From Symsagittifera roscoffensis (lineage: Eukaryota > Xenacoelomorpha > Acoela > Convolutidae), in NCBI RefSeq assembly GCF_963678635.1, contig NC_087068.1, forward strand, positions 60,140,872-60,204,871: DNA of 64,000 nucleotides. The letters are read 5' to 3'. Positions 26,798 through 37,430 of this stretch are shown here, piece after piece. Each line of letters opens with the position of its first letter. Positions within the stretch are counted from its first letter, which is position 1. The notes below the pieces were generated by a model. It was not told where the DNA came from, searched no databases, and saw only the letters and a list, made by a program, of their open reading frames with translations. A program made the position numbers and the translations under genes.

Positions 26798-27207
26798 TGA
26801 GTTAGGACCGAGTTGGTTAACTCATAGAGTAATTTCGGATAGGGTACACCGTCTGCTCGTCACGCTATCTTATTTTCGGCCGGATAGATTCGTGCAACTT
26901 CTTAGTCTAATACCGATCCTAATCTTACTCTTATACTATCTAGTCTCAGGTTGTTTAACTAGTCTCTGCTAGGCTCAATAGATCTAGGGTATACTGGTTT
27001 ATTGCGGCTGCTGAAGTGCTCGGGAGAGTCCAACTAATTTCTAAGTTAAATTCAAATCTCTCTGGTGCTGAAATTACAAGTAACTTCAGCACTTACAAAT
27101 AAGTGGGTTGTTAGTTAGATGGATCATGATTGGTTAATATTAAATACTTTACATTGGTAAAATATCTAAATTATCCAATCATAAAATGTAGTTTAGATCA
27201 GGTTCCA
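26798..27207 (-). repeat. 5' LTR of the young provirus
   Basis: 410 bp, direct repeat of 8292-8701 with no difference seen by eye; TG...CA ends. It carries the promoter for the minus-strand transcript. The exact transcription start cannot be read from the sequence. Confidence 0.95.
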
Positions 27208-27211
27208 CCAT
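27208..27211. repeat. Target-site duplication, right copy (CCAT)
   Basis: Matches 8288-8291. Removing the element and one CCAT gives a target reading ...TTTAAAACCCCAT-AAATGTACGAAAA, which resembles the repeat copy at 3730-3757. Confidence 0.8.
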
Positions 27212-29574
27212 AAATGTACGAAAAGAGTCGAGAAAAAATTCTTTTTTATTAAACGTTTGAACTCAAGGAATCAATATCTTTAATGATAAAGAATAAACTT
27301 TTGGTGAAAGTGTTATTTTGACAGCCGCAATTTGATTAAGTATAAAACTACCCCAACCATTAATATTCAGCATTTTTTCAAAACTAGAAACAAAACTACT
27401 GTTGAGTTGGATTTTTGTGCTGATGTGTGAGCTGAAAAATTTACGACTGTCTGCGGATTTCTGTAACATTTGAAGTTCTTGAAGAAATTATGAATGGACA
27501 AAACTGAAAATTGTAATGGGCTACAAAATGGATATTTTTACAACCTCAAAAAATTGAATTGGATCTGTTTTAGTAACTACCAAACTTTCTCCAAACTTAA
27601 TTAAATCAAATGTTTATGGCCCTAAAACGATCCAAAGTTTCTAGGATAAAATTGAATTAAACTTTTTTACAAATCAATTCGGTAAGCAAAATGGTTAATT
27701 TTTTATCAATTTTGATGGACCGAAAAATGCTTTAAATTGGATTTAAATCAATCTTCAAACACTTTTGTCAACGCGGGTTGACATATTTTGGGTTCTTTAT
27801 AGAATAATCCAAAATAAAAGGTACACATATTATTCATTAAAGATGTAGAAGTTAATCATAAAAATGTTGGATATTTTTGGAGCAAGTATGATAAAGGTTA
27901 ACCACTTAAATATGTCGATGGGAGCTCTCAAATGCGACTAATTATATTTCATGACACCTTAATGAATATAAGAATCGAAATAAGAAGTTGTGGGCAACTG
28001 GGAGTGTTGGTTTGTGTTGCTTTGGTTGGTTTGTTGATTGATTTTGTTTGCCTTTCTATTTTGGGATTGGGCTGACCGGTTTGAGAGTCTGTGTGATCTG
28101 AGGAATAGGAGAGAAGTTGACTTTTGAAGCTGTTTGAGTGGTTTGGAACAAGGGTGCAAATGGCACAGAAGCTGACCCACTGACACTCTTACAACCATAC
28201 ATAATCATAATGATTCTGCACACCACAGCACTGGAACAGACAGACAGACAGACAATTCAAAAACAGAGCAGATCAATTCATAACAGACAACAGACAGCAG
28301 ACAATGGCCCAAACCACTGCTGTCACCTCTCCTCTCACAATGGAATGCCAGCTCCCAATTGAAACAGACCAGGTCCACCAGCATATTCACTTCACCCAAG
28401 GGCTCTTAAAATATTTCGGCAGAAATACAATTACCAAAAGAGCGCACAGTTTCTAGTGCAATTCCTCATTTATAAATACTAATTCTAAGAAGGCAGTGTG
28501 CGTGAAACTTTTTAGTACTTTCATTCGTTTCATCAAGCATATTTTTTAGTGAAGAGATTTTATGGCTGGTGTAACGATAACCCGGGTCGAGGTCAGCGAC
28601 TAATTTTTCGACTTTGTCGGTCGCGGATTTGATAATAGTCTTGACATAGTCTTAAGGAGTCCGTCCTGTTTTGTATCTTAGGATAAATTAAATGGACTGC
28701 TTGATCGGCACACTGAAGGTTCATTTTGATCTATTTAAAAAAAAGATTTTCCATTGGAAACTCTGAGAAGGAAGCTTGCCAACAACGTATATAGAAATTT
28801 AATCTGCTCAATAAACCAAGAGAGCAGCCATAAAAAAACAGAAGCAAGCGACAAGTTTTAGTTTTGGCGATATTTATTGAAATACCTCAGTATAGACTGG
28901 TGGTGGTGTGGGTGGGGGGGGGGGGGGGTTGATTAACGAATGTGCAGTATCAGCATCAGCAGAACTACCTTTGGGCGCTATTGCTACCCAACAATACATT
29001 TGCTCGAGTCACAATTTTTTGGGCCGTTTTTTACTAACATAATAATTATAATTTCAAGGACAACCCGATGCTGCATAAGTACAAAAATAATCAAAATGTT
29101 CTGAACATTGTAATTTGAGGTAAAAAGATCCTAAAAGAAATATTCACAAAAGAAAACTTTTTTATTCAAAATAAAAACTTTTTGAAAATTTTTTTTCGAT
29201 CTTTTGATATTTTGAGGCTTTTTGAAAAATCTGAATATAACAAAATAAAGATAAATTAAATAAGAAAACTGCAGAATGAGGGCTCAAAGAGCTCTTGTAT
29301 AGCTCAAATACCCTAAAATTTGCAGTATAATTAATTTGAGTGTGGACTGTGTTGTGTTGTTCGATTCATGAAGTTTCGTGAAACATGCTACGATAAATCA
29401 ATTTTTCAGAGAATGCCACCAAAAATCTGAGTTTTCTTTTTTGGAATTCGAATCGCGGCTGGAAGAGCTTTAAGCCGATCACAATTTTGATCCCCTACGA
29501 AATTTTCTTGATGTAGTCCAATTTGGGAGAAACAAAAACATACCCTACGCCATATTCCTTCTCACTGTTTTTTT
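27212..29574. other. Non-coding flank with a GC-richer patch
   Basis: AT-rich with one GC-richer patch at about 28060-28400. Within that patch a plus frame starting at ATG 28304 reads MAQTTAVTSPLTMECQLPIE and runs about 50 codons to TAG; preceding GACA repeats look like a 5' untranslated region. It could be a first exon but no homology is recognised and no clear donor site follows. A run of 15 G lies at 28914-28928. Confidence 0.35.
28914..28928. repeat. G15 homopolymer
   Basis: Fifteen consecutive G preceded by GGTGGTGGTGTGGGT. Length is likely to be uncertain in sequencing; potential G-quadruplex on the plus strand. Confidence 0.9.
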
Positions 29575-29800
29575 TTTAAAAAACTGGTGGTCGGAACAAT
29601 AAAATTGATACTAAAATTCATAAACATGATAAACAAAACAATAATAATAGTCATAATCATCATAATTACCTGATAAACATCATAATCATAAGCAAAATAA
29701 ACATAATCAAATAAGAAAAACAAAACCATAAATATAATCATAGCAAAGATAGCTGGTTGCCGGGCAAGTAACACAGAATATTCCGATATCATTAATTAAA
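29575..29800. repeat. ATCAT/ATAAT-rich dispersed module Q, copy 1
   Basis: Shares order and wording with 55055-55270: GTCGGAACAATA versus TTCGGAGCAATA, then many CATAATCATCATAA units, then ACACAGAATAATTC/ATATTCCGA(T/C)ATCAT. The second copy lies next to SINE modules, so this is part of a larger composite repeat. Confidence 0.65.
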
Positions 29801-31364
29801 AACTACAAAAAAAGTTTTTTTTCCCAACATTTAGTAAGACTTTTAGTTCTCTGTATGATGACAAAAATATACAAGTAGTAAGCTAGCAATTTAAGCATAA
29901 TCAACAACAGTTCTCTTTAGAAAACTTTAAAACATAAAAATCATTAGAAAACATTCAATAATTTTTTCTAAAGGTTTGCTGTAATTTTTGCGCATTTATT
30001 TTTCAATTTTTTTAATTACTTTTCTTGGCAAGGAAACATTGATTGAAGGTTCATAACTAGTTTCTTTTTTAATAGAATCGAGTTTCTAAGCTTGAATTTT
30101 TCAGTTTTTGTAATCTAACGATCGATATTCGATCACTTTACTCGCTCAATATAAAACAAAACTGATAAACTTCAAAGCAGTTTTTTCTTATCATTAAGGT
30201 CTTTGTTGCAATTTGAATGTCGTTTCAATCACGATTGGAAAATTAAAAAAAAATTCAGCACGACTCATCCCATGATTGTTTGTGTTACCAATTTTTGCGT
30301 GAAAAAAACCAGGGCACCCCCAACTACAGTGCTTTTTCCCTCTTGAAAGGTTGGAACGATATTCAGAAAAATTATAAAAATTAAAAAATAATCATTATTA
30401 TCAAAAAAATCATATTGTTATTAAAAATCGTAGTCTCAAAAAGTCTTGCGAACAAATCAACAACATCACAACCAAACTATAGGACTCGTCTTTTTCAAAC
30501 CAAGTTTGAGCGACTTACCTTAAAACAATTTTTTTTTCAGATCTAGGAATAAGCTTCCATTCAACATGCTTTTCCTCGTTTATCTCGACTTATAAATAAA
30601 ATCCTTTCGTACGGTTGCATTTGATGGAGCTCAACTACATTCACCAGCGATGTTTGAGGAAGAAAATCTGATATACTTTTTGTAGTTCCTCTTAAAAAAT
30701 GTCCTATTTCGAGGTAATTGTAAAATTAAATTAGAAAAATTTGTTATTAACTATTTCGATAGCTCTTTTTTAGTGCTTCGGATGCACGTATTCAATTCGT
30801 GTATGAATTGACTCACTTTTTTGTTGGTTTTACAGTTTGTTTTTTGTTACTCGAACTGATAAAATTGGTTTCAGATCAACTTAAATTGGTTTTAAATTGA
30901 TTTTAAATCGAGTTGAAATCGATAATTCACTTAACAATGTACAATTAACGAACTGAATTCGATTACAAATGTTTATATTGATCTGTCTAGAAAATTTTGG
31001 ATCAATTACAGCGTCCAAAAAATCGATCTCATCGATTTTGATATATTTCTGACTCAACAAATTTTGTCGGAATCTTAAATTAAAAACCACCCTCTAAAAA
31101 TAAAAATGTTTCCCAATCTCTCAAGTATAGGTAAAGGTAGAAAACAAATTAACGTAACAAAATTACTAACATGAAGTTTTTCAAAAATTATCGTGCAGGA
31201 CCACGAATTTTTTTTGAAGTTCGGTTAAAAAGAAAAAACTTGGTCTATATCAACGCTGACACTATGAACCAATAGACATCGGTTGAGCTGACTGAAGTAT
31301 GATGGCTTAATTTTTACCACAAAAAATATTGAAACCAGCACCGCAAACATTATAAATTTTTTTT
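29801..31364. other. AT-rich non-coding spacer
   Basis: No supported gene or structured repeat. Short ORFs here look random, with Lys, Asn, Phe and Ile dominating because of base composition. Confidence 0.45.
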
Positions 31365-31465
31365 TCAAAAAAGTGGCCCTACTAATGGGCAATATATTAG
31401 CATGGGACTAGTCCAGACAAAAAGCAATTATTTTTTGTCACTCTTTTTAAAAAAGGCGTTGAAAC
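31365..31465. repeat. Dispersed module P, copy 1
   Basis: GGCCCTACTAATGGGC, ATGGGACTAGTCCAGAC and TCACTCTTTTTAAAAAAGG occur here and in the same order at 54975-55062. It contains short inverted pieces (GCCC...GGGC). It precedes the SINE here but follows it at 54975. Confidence 0.7.
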
Positions 31466-31474
31466 GCAATTGTA

Positions 31475-31735
31475 TTCCAGAGTATAAACTGCATATGAAA
31501 CAAGTCAGGATGGCCGTGCGGCCAAGATACAAATCTCTCACGCCGGCAACCAGGTTCGAGTCCCCCACGAGCACATGTATTAACAAATCAAAAAAAGGTG
31601 TACATCCTATTTGACCGTTTTTAACTGTTTGTTGGATCTAATTCGGTTCAGTCTTGATTAGGGCTGACCGCCAAAAAAAACAATTTGTCTCAACGACATT
31701 ATTACCGGTTCTTGTGGCTAGTTTTCGCCCATTTG
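31475..31735 (+). mobile_element. tRNA-Leu-derived SINE, copy 1
   Basis: GTCAGGATGGCCGTGCGGCC at 31503-31522 matches the 5' part of eukaryotic tRNA-Leu with the A box, and GGTTCGAGTCCCC further on is a B box; the acceptor arms do not pair, so it is not a functional tRNA. A tail of about 150 bp follows (CCTATTTGACCGTTTTTAAC, CTTGATTAGGGCTGACCGCC, TTACCGGTTCTTG). A diverged copy lies at 54590-54850. Confidence 0.8.
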
Positions 31736-33384
31736 TGCCATTTTTGGGGCAGATTATTGATGTTTTATGATGTTATGCTCGATCGATGACTTATGAAGTT
31801 TTCAAGAGTTTTTGGCACGATAAAGGCTCTTATTAATTGAAACATTCGACTCATAGTTTTTAACAATTTACAAAGATTGACTGCGCATATTTTGATGCCG
31901 CGCCCTGGGAACCGAAGAACACGATGTCCTCGTTTCCTTATGATTGATCCAGTAATTGGCGACTGACATTAAGCAATAAAATTAAGCAGTACTTGGAAAA
32001 TTTTTACTGCACCTTCAGGGTCAGAATACCGTAACGGCGACGAGGAGGTGGATATTAGGTAAATCGAAGGCCTTTTAACATATATAGCGAAACAGAGGCC
32101 TTTTCATCGGTTATCGTGACCACTACGCCGACAATTTCAAGGCAGACAACATCATAGCCATTATCTGCAATCCGCAGAGGCCGACAACTTCGAAGGTCGA
32201 CAGCTCCAGAGGCAGACAACTTTGTGAACGCTGGTTTTTGGAAACTAATTCGCGCAGCGGTGCCTCCAATCTCCGAAAAGAATGTAAGAAGTTCCAAAAT
32301 TTTATTTTCAATAAATTTATGCATTAAAATGACATACTCTGTATTTGTTGTTTAAAATATCGTCGCAAGCTAGTAACCGGTAATTTTGCTCAAAATTCAA
32401 AAGTTTCGATCAGTTCCACTGAACTCAAAAATCTTACAATCGGTACTTAGACAATTTACTTTAACTTTTTTTCTCGATACAAATTTTTTCTTGGGTATAG
32501 GTGAGCTGAAAATTAATGCGTGGAATCCGAACTTAGACAAAAGGAACAAGACTAGTTTTTTTGAATTGATCTAAGACGCGAACCCGCTAATTAAAATTTT
32601 CCGAAAACTTTTGTAAAAAAAAGTAAAAAATTGTCAAAAAATCCTCAAAACGTCCTCAGAGATCTGCGAAAAGGTGCTGTAAGATGACACTAACCTTATA
32701 TTAGGTGGTCTAGTAAAGAGTTATCAGGCAAACTAACTTGAGTTTTTTATATTCAGGTTTCTTCCCGTGTAATTTTGCAACTCAACAAGTTTGCCGGATA
32801 CCCCACCCAGCTCGCTTCAAGTGTATCAAAGCCGTTTGCTCCCAAACAATTTCTGAATTCGTTGCGTAAGAGTAATGCTAAGTGGTCAGTTACTGTGATA
32901 TTAAGTGGGTTAGCGTGAATTTTTTTCCCCCTCAGGTTTACTCCGTGTGTGTTGTTGGAGTTCAATCGACCTTCTCAATTTTCCAGACCCATTGGTACTT
33001 AAGCGCAACGTAGCCGTCGCAGAAAAATAGGTCCCTTAAGTGTATGGTATTCCTTCTAGGAGCTAGTTCCTTAGATGACGCGCTTCGCAAACTTTCCGCT
33101 TTGTCGCAGAAGCGCGTCAAGTATATTTGCTTTTTGAAACCAGAGTTAAGCTCAAGGGACTCTCAGAAAACAATACAGTTCTACCTTCATCACTACCTGT
33201 CTCACCCTAATAACCTTGTAATTTAGCACTACGCAATTAAAGACTCAATCAATAGGTACCGCAGCAATTATAACCACAAGTTAAATAGTGAGCAACTCGT
33301 CAGTTTGTTACTAAGGTATAAGACAAATATTTGTGCGATCGTATACTTTGTGGTTAATTTGATCTTGAACTTATGAGGTCTATT
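31736..33384. other. Non-coding spacer with a less AT-rich part
   Basis: From about 32740 to 33340 the DNA is less AT-rich, with short frames that show no recognised domain. It borders the truncated end of the old provirus and could be a remnant of the element that the provirus disrupted, for example a BEL LTR, but no matching sequence was found near 54600. Confidence 0.35.
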
Positions 33385-35620
33385 AGGGCAATTTTTCTGA
33401 AATTTCGTGGTTTTAAAGTTAGGGGGTGGTTATGGTTGAGATTTTGCAATTGTGGTGCTGTAGGTTTTATATTTGGATCGTTTCGTGATTCGTCAAACGT
33501 GTTTGGTTTTGTTGATAGTTTGGTATTGTATTCTTTTATCTGAGCGTCTAAAAGAATTTTATTTATTGATGTTGAGAATGTTTCAAAAAATCCTGCGAAA
33601 TTTATGCGTGCTACGCTTGCTTGTCTGTTTGTTTTTTGTGTGTATAGAGTATAACCTATAAATTGTATATTCCTTTTAGGAGAGAGAAAAGCAATCCAAG
33701 AAAATTAAACATTGCGTATAATATAGTCAATATTTTCAAGATGTAATTGGGCCATCCTAGAAAAATAAACATTGCGTATAATATAGTCAATATTTCTAAG
33801 ATGTAATTGGGCCATCCTAGAAAGGCAAGAAGTTCGTTTTTTAAGTTTACAAAACTAAAAATTTTTATTGGTGATATATCTTGTGGTCTGTATTTTTCGC
33901 CATTTAAGTAAATGCAATCTTTTATATCATGAAATTATCCGCTATATTCCTGTGCGTATATGTCTGAAAAGCCTGCTGTTTCTGCACGTTTGCGTAGGTT
34001 TTGGTCTATGGATTGTCGTTGTATTGTGTCCATTTTTGTGACAAATTCTGGAAATTGTTCTGTTCGAATGTGATGTTGGATGTCGGATTTAGAATATATA
34101 CCGATTGATTGTAAATCAACATTAGGGTTGGGTGCAATAGCTGTAATACTTTCTGGTAAAATTTTTTTGAGTGTTTGCATGAGTGTAGGATAAGGTGTGA
34201 GAAGATAGTATTCAATTTCGTCAGGGTTTAACTGTACTACATTGTGGCTGTTTTCTGATCCACATGGGACTGCTGTATCCCAAAAATTAGTTCTGCGAGA
34301 GAGTGTGTCAACAAAATGTACTTTTTTTGTAGAATATTGGGATTCTTTTAGAGCATCTTTTATCTTCAAAAACATATAAAGGTGATAGTTTTTTGGTATA
34401 AGTGTAATTACATAATATGTTTCCTTAGTAGTCGATAAAATTTGATCTGTTTCCTGACAATAAATATCCTGCTTTAGGGATTTTAAGTACTGCTAGTGCA
34501 AGTGATTGTAAAAAGTGATTGCAAGTGATAGTCTGCGTGAGTTCGAGGTCGCATAATTGATGAAGTGTTTCAAGTTCCGTCAAAGACATTTCTTGAAAAA
34601 GTCTACTTATGGAAGTAGTCAAATTTCATGTCTAAGTGTATGTCATAGTGGATTGCGCCAAAATGAGTTTTGTTCATGAGTGATAGTTCTTGTAAACGTG
34701 TACTGTTTGTGTTTTGTAGTTTTAATTTTCCACCGATTCTTCTTGTGTTCTTTTGAAATTTTACTGGTACATATGAGTGGTTGGGTGAGATGTAGACATT
34801 GGATGTATTATTAATTTTCCTGTATTCATGTCGAAACCGTCTTCGTATTCGACAAGAATTTCTGAATACTGTGTTTTGTAAAATGGCTTGTTGTTTTTAC
34901 TTGCAAGTTCCGTTTCTGGGTATATTTGGAAATGTGTCAATTTATTTTCTCTATTATGGATGTTTCTAAATTTTTAATTACTATAACTAAGATGGTCAGG
35001 ACTTACATCTTCAAACGGGATTGATTCAATAAAGTATTTTTGATGAAATTTTATTATTCTAGCGTGTTTTTTGCTACTTGAAATATGGTACAGCTATCTT
35101 CGGGGAACTAAACGAACGATTGTTGCTTGTGTGTGTAGTAGGATTGCAGTCTCCTTAGTCGTTTTTGCAAGGGAGTCTGAATCTTTGATAATTTTTAGTG
35201 TCATCTTTTAAATCGCGTGTTAATTGTACTTTTTCAAGATGTATTTTCCAATCAAAAAACATTACTTCTTGGTATCCTTTATTTTTTGTATCTGCTTTAC
35301 ATTTTGAGGTGTTGTTTATTCCAATGTGTGGTATCAAATTTTTTTTTCATGGAGATCGTAAATTTATCTTCCATGTGCTCCGTGAAGTGGGAACTTGTTA
35401 TCTAGTCTTATATGACGTTGATTTTTAATCTTTCAAGTTCGTTTTTCCAATCGTCAGGGCTGAGGGGCAATAGTCTTTTGATGTTACTTTGGTAGAAGGA
35501 ATCATGGTCTAATCTGTTTTTGTTTCCGTTTGAAACTTGGGAACAATGTGCTTTCTTTTCGGAAAATGTTGCTGTGAATTTATATCCTCTTAGTGTTGTA
35601 TTCCAATCTAATCGTAGTTG
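33385..35620 (-). pseudogene. Decayed envelope of the old provirus
   Basis: Fragments align in order to the young envelope: the signal-distal part with GYKFTATFSEKK and HCSQVSNGNKNR (about 35408-35600), the middle (35155-35400) and the anchor-proximal part (34622 down to 33900). The junction that is broken in the young copy is continuous here. The signal-peptide region has been deleted: at about 35600 the orfC frame (RLDWNT) runs directly into envelope sequence (RGYKFTA), giving the 137-residue chimeric frame at 35408-35821. Confidence 0.85.
33706..33825. repeat. 60-bp tandem duplication in old envelope
   Basis: Two adjacent 60-bp units (33706-33765 and 33766-33825) beginning AAACATTGCGTATAATATAG or a close variant; the young copy has one. 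A local duplication after the two elements separated. Confidence 0.8.
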
Positions 35621-36420
35621 TATGTTATCTGTTGAGTTTTCTCTATATCTGGCGTCGATATTTGTAGGAAAATTTGAAGGTAAAATAGTTTGTGAAATTC
35701 GAGTTAAAGAAGGGGTTGAAGGAAGTGAAAGAGTTTCAGGTATTGATAAAGATGTGTCAGATGAAATGTCTATTGTATCATTCACTAAATTTGGTTCGCC
35801 TTGAGGAAAAACATGTGTCACCCAATTAGGGAGTTGTTCTGTAGTGGTTGGGGGATTAAAAGGGGTTTCTCTGATTTTGTCAAATGTAGGAATTGAACCT
35901 GAATAATCTGATGGAATATTTGTTGTATTTTGTTGTGATGGAGTCTGTGGGGTTCTTTGAATTGTACTGCTAGAAAAACTTACGGGATTTGTTGTTGGTG
36001 AATGAGGTATGTTGAACTGAACTCTGGGGTTTTGTAAAGTTCTACTTCGCCTTGGATGAATAATTTGTCGATTTATTTCTAGTGTGTTTTGGTTTTGACT
36101 TTTATGTCTTGCTCTATTAAAATCTTGTTGAAGAAAGGGGTATATATAATATACTGGTTCCTATGGTGGTTCGCTCAGCGATGCTTGGCGAATTACTGGC
36201 TCTAGTGGTTCGGACAATCATGCGTGTCTTTCTTCAAATGTATATGGATTGTCTTGAAAAGAGATGCGTGTTGATGATTGAGGATTATTTGTTTGTGTAT
36301 TTGTTGGTGTTGTTGGAGGTTCTTGGGACGTTGTTGGTGGGGACTGATGTGGGGGTTGTTGATTAGCAATTTCGGAAAATTTTTCAAAAATCATTTTTTC
36401 AAGAAGAAATTTGATGTTTA
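35610..36420 (-). pseudogene. orfC homologue in old provirus
   Basis: Pieces of the ATG-less frame of the young copy are conserved: FQDNPYTFEERHA near 36240, GEPNLVND near 35790, DARYRE and RLDWNT near 35630. An ATG (MIFEKFSEIANQQ) lies directly after the orfB stop equivalent at about 36400, which suggests that the ancestral orfC had a conventional start by re-initiation. Frameshifts now break it. Confidence 0.7.
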
Positions 36421-36586
36421 CTGTAATATTCTTCAATGAAAGGGATAAAAATATCGTTGCTAATGCGAAGGTTACGATAGCCTTCTTTATGCATTTGCAA
36501 ACTGTCATTATCAGGGATGTCAAAAATGAGAGAAATATTTTAAAAAGAAGAGAAATATCTGTTCTACTGAATAGATGTTGGAACAT
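36395..36586 (-). pseudogene. orfB homologue in old provirus
   Basis: Starts MFQHLFSRTDISLLF and keeps the CKCIKKAI core and both hydrophobic stretches. A one-base deletion relative to the young copy (LSLKNI versus LFLEEYY) leads it into the orfC frame, creating the 122-residue ORF 36218-36586. Confidence 0.75.
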
Positions 36587-36666
36587 TTAGATGGTTATTT
36601 GAAAAATCGTACCTGAAGATGTGGTCAATGATTTTGGAGAAATTTACGTAGGTTCAGGCTAGGGAT

Positions 36667-36828
36667 TTAAAAAAGGATGATAAAGTTGCAAAATTTTGTC
36701 AGGGTGAGGATGAATTTTTCAAAATCGTCCGAAATGAAAACTATATAAAATTTGAAAAAATTGGAAAGAATTGAAAAAAGATTTGAAAGTGTTTTATGAA
36801 ATTTGCGAACTGTTTGAGAAAAGAGCAT
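36667..36828 (-). pseudogene. orfA homologue in old provirus
   Basis: Reads MLFSQTVRKFHKTLSNLF and 53 codons in all before TAA, against 76 in the young copy. The shared MLFSQ start and Phe/Ile-rich character support orfA as a gene of the family. Confidence 0.65.
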
Positions 36829-36829
36829 T

Positions 36830-37430
36830 TGAGGAAATTGTTTTTCGGCGATTTATTTTTTATTTTTCAAGGCAAAATTTAAATCATTTTTTGATTTTTT
36901 GACAAGTGGGTTGGATTTTGGCAATTTTTCATAAGGGAAATTTGGAGGGCTCCCAAGTGTGTTTCTGGTTTTGTGAATATTTATTGGATGGTTGGGAGTA
37001 TCTGAGAGATATTCGTACTTTAGGCTAAATGATCATGTTCATTTTGTTCTTAAGGCTATTTAATTTTTTTGCCTGAGAGGTTTTTGAGGTCTAAGTTGGG
37101 ACAATATTGTTTACCTTTAAACTACTTGATAGCGGAGGGTTGTAATATTAAAACTTTGTTTATTTCAGGTGTCAATATTTAGCGGTTTGCTTATTTTTGA
37201 CCTGGAGGTCTTTTAATTATAGTTTGAGATTTGCTTGAGGGTGTTTATTTGTCGGCTAGAGAAGTCGTGTTAAAAATGAGGTGATGATTCGGCAAAGCTT
37301 CTGATTGGCTGAATTTGAACAAGTTTGTTCAAGTGCTTTTTCAGCATGAAATTTGAGCAAATTTTCGGTTCATGAAAATATCTTCAAGAGGTGAAAATGT
37401 AAATTAAATTAGGGTGTTTTTTGCAATTCA
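36830..37430 (-). other. Non-coding gap after old pol
   Basis: Equivalent to 16283-16879 of the young copy; shared pieces such as TTGACCTGGAGGTC persist (37197-37210 and 16662-16675), so the gap carries some conserved non-coding sequence. Confidence 0.5.

Larger units (their letters stand above)
8292..27207 (-). mobile_element. Complete 18.9-kb Ty3/gypsy-like provirus with viral gene block
   Basis: Two direct 410-bp LTRs, each TG...CA and with no difference found by eye, flank an internal region read on the minus strand, bounded by CCAT target-site duplications. Internal order 5' to 3': primer-binding site, 1.25-kb leader, ORF0, gag-pol (capsid, CCHC knuckle, protease, RT, RNase H, integrase, in the Ty3/gypsy order), two small hydrophobic ORFs, an ORF without ATG, envelope, a 601-residue ORF, and a 1.6-kb 3' untranslated region. 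Identical LTRs mean a recent insertion. A typical gypsy element is 5-9 kb, so this is unusually long. The coding strand is rich in A and C and poor in G across the ORFs. Frame breaks occur near the pol end and in env. Confidence 0.93.

Noticed and set aside
31503-31580. Functional tRNA-Leu gene
   Set aside because: A and B boxes are present but the acceptor stem does not pair and a shared tail follows; it is a SINE head.
36218-36586. 122-residue ORF as an intact single gene
   Set aside because: It is an artefact of a one-base deletion that fuses the orfB and orfC frames in the old copy.
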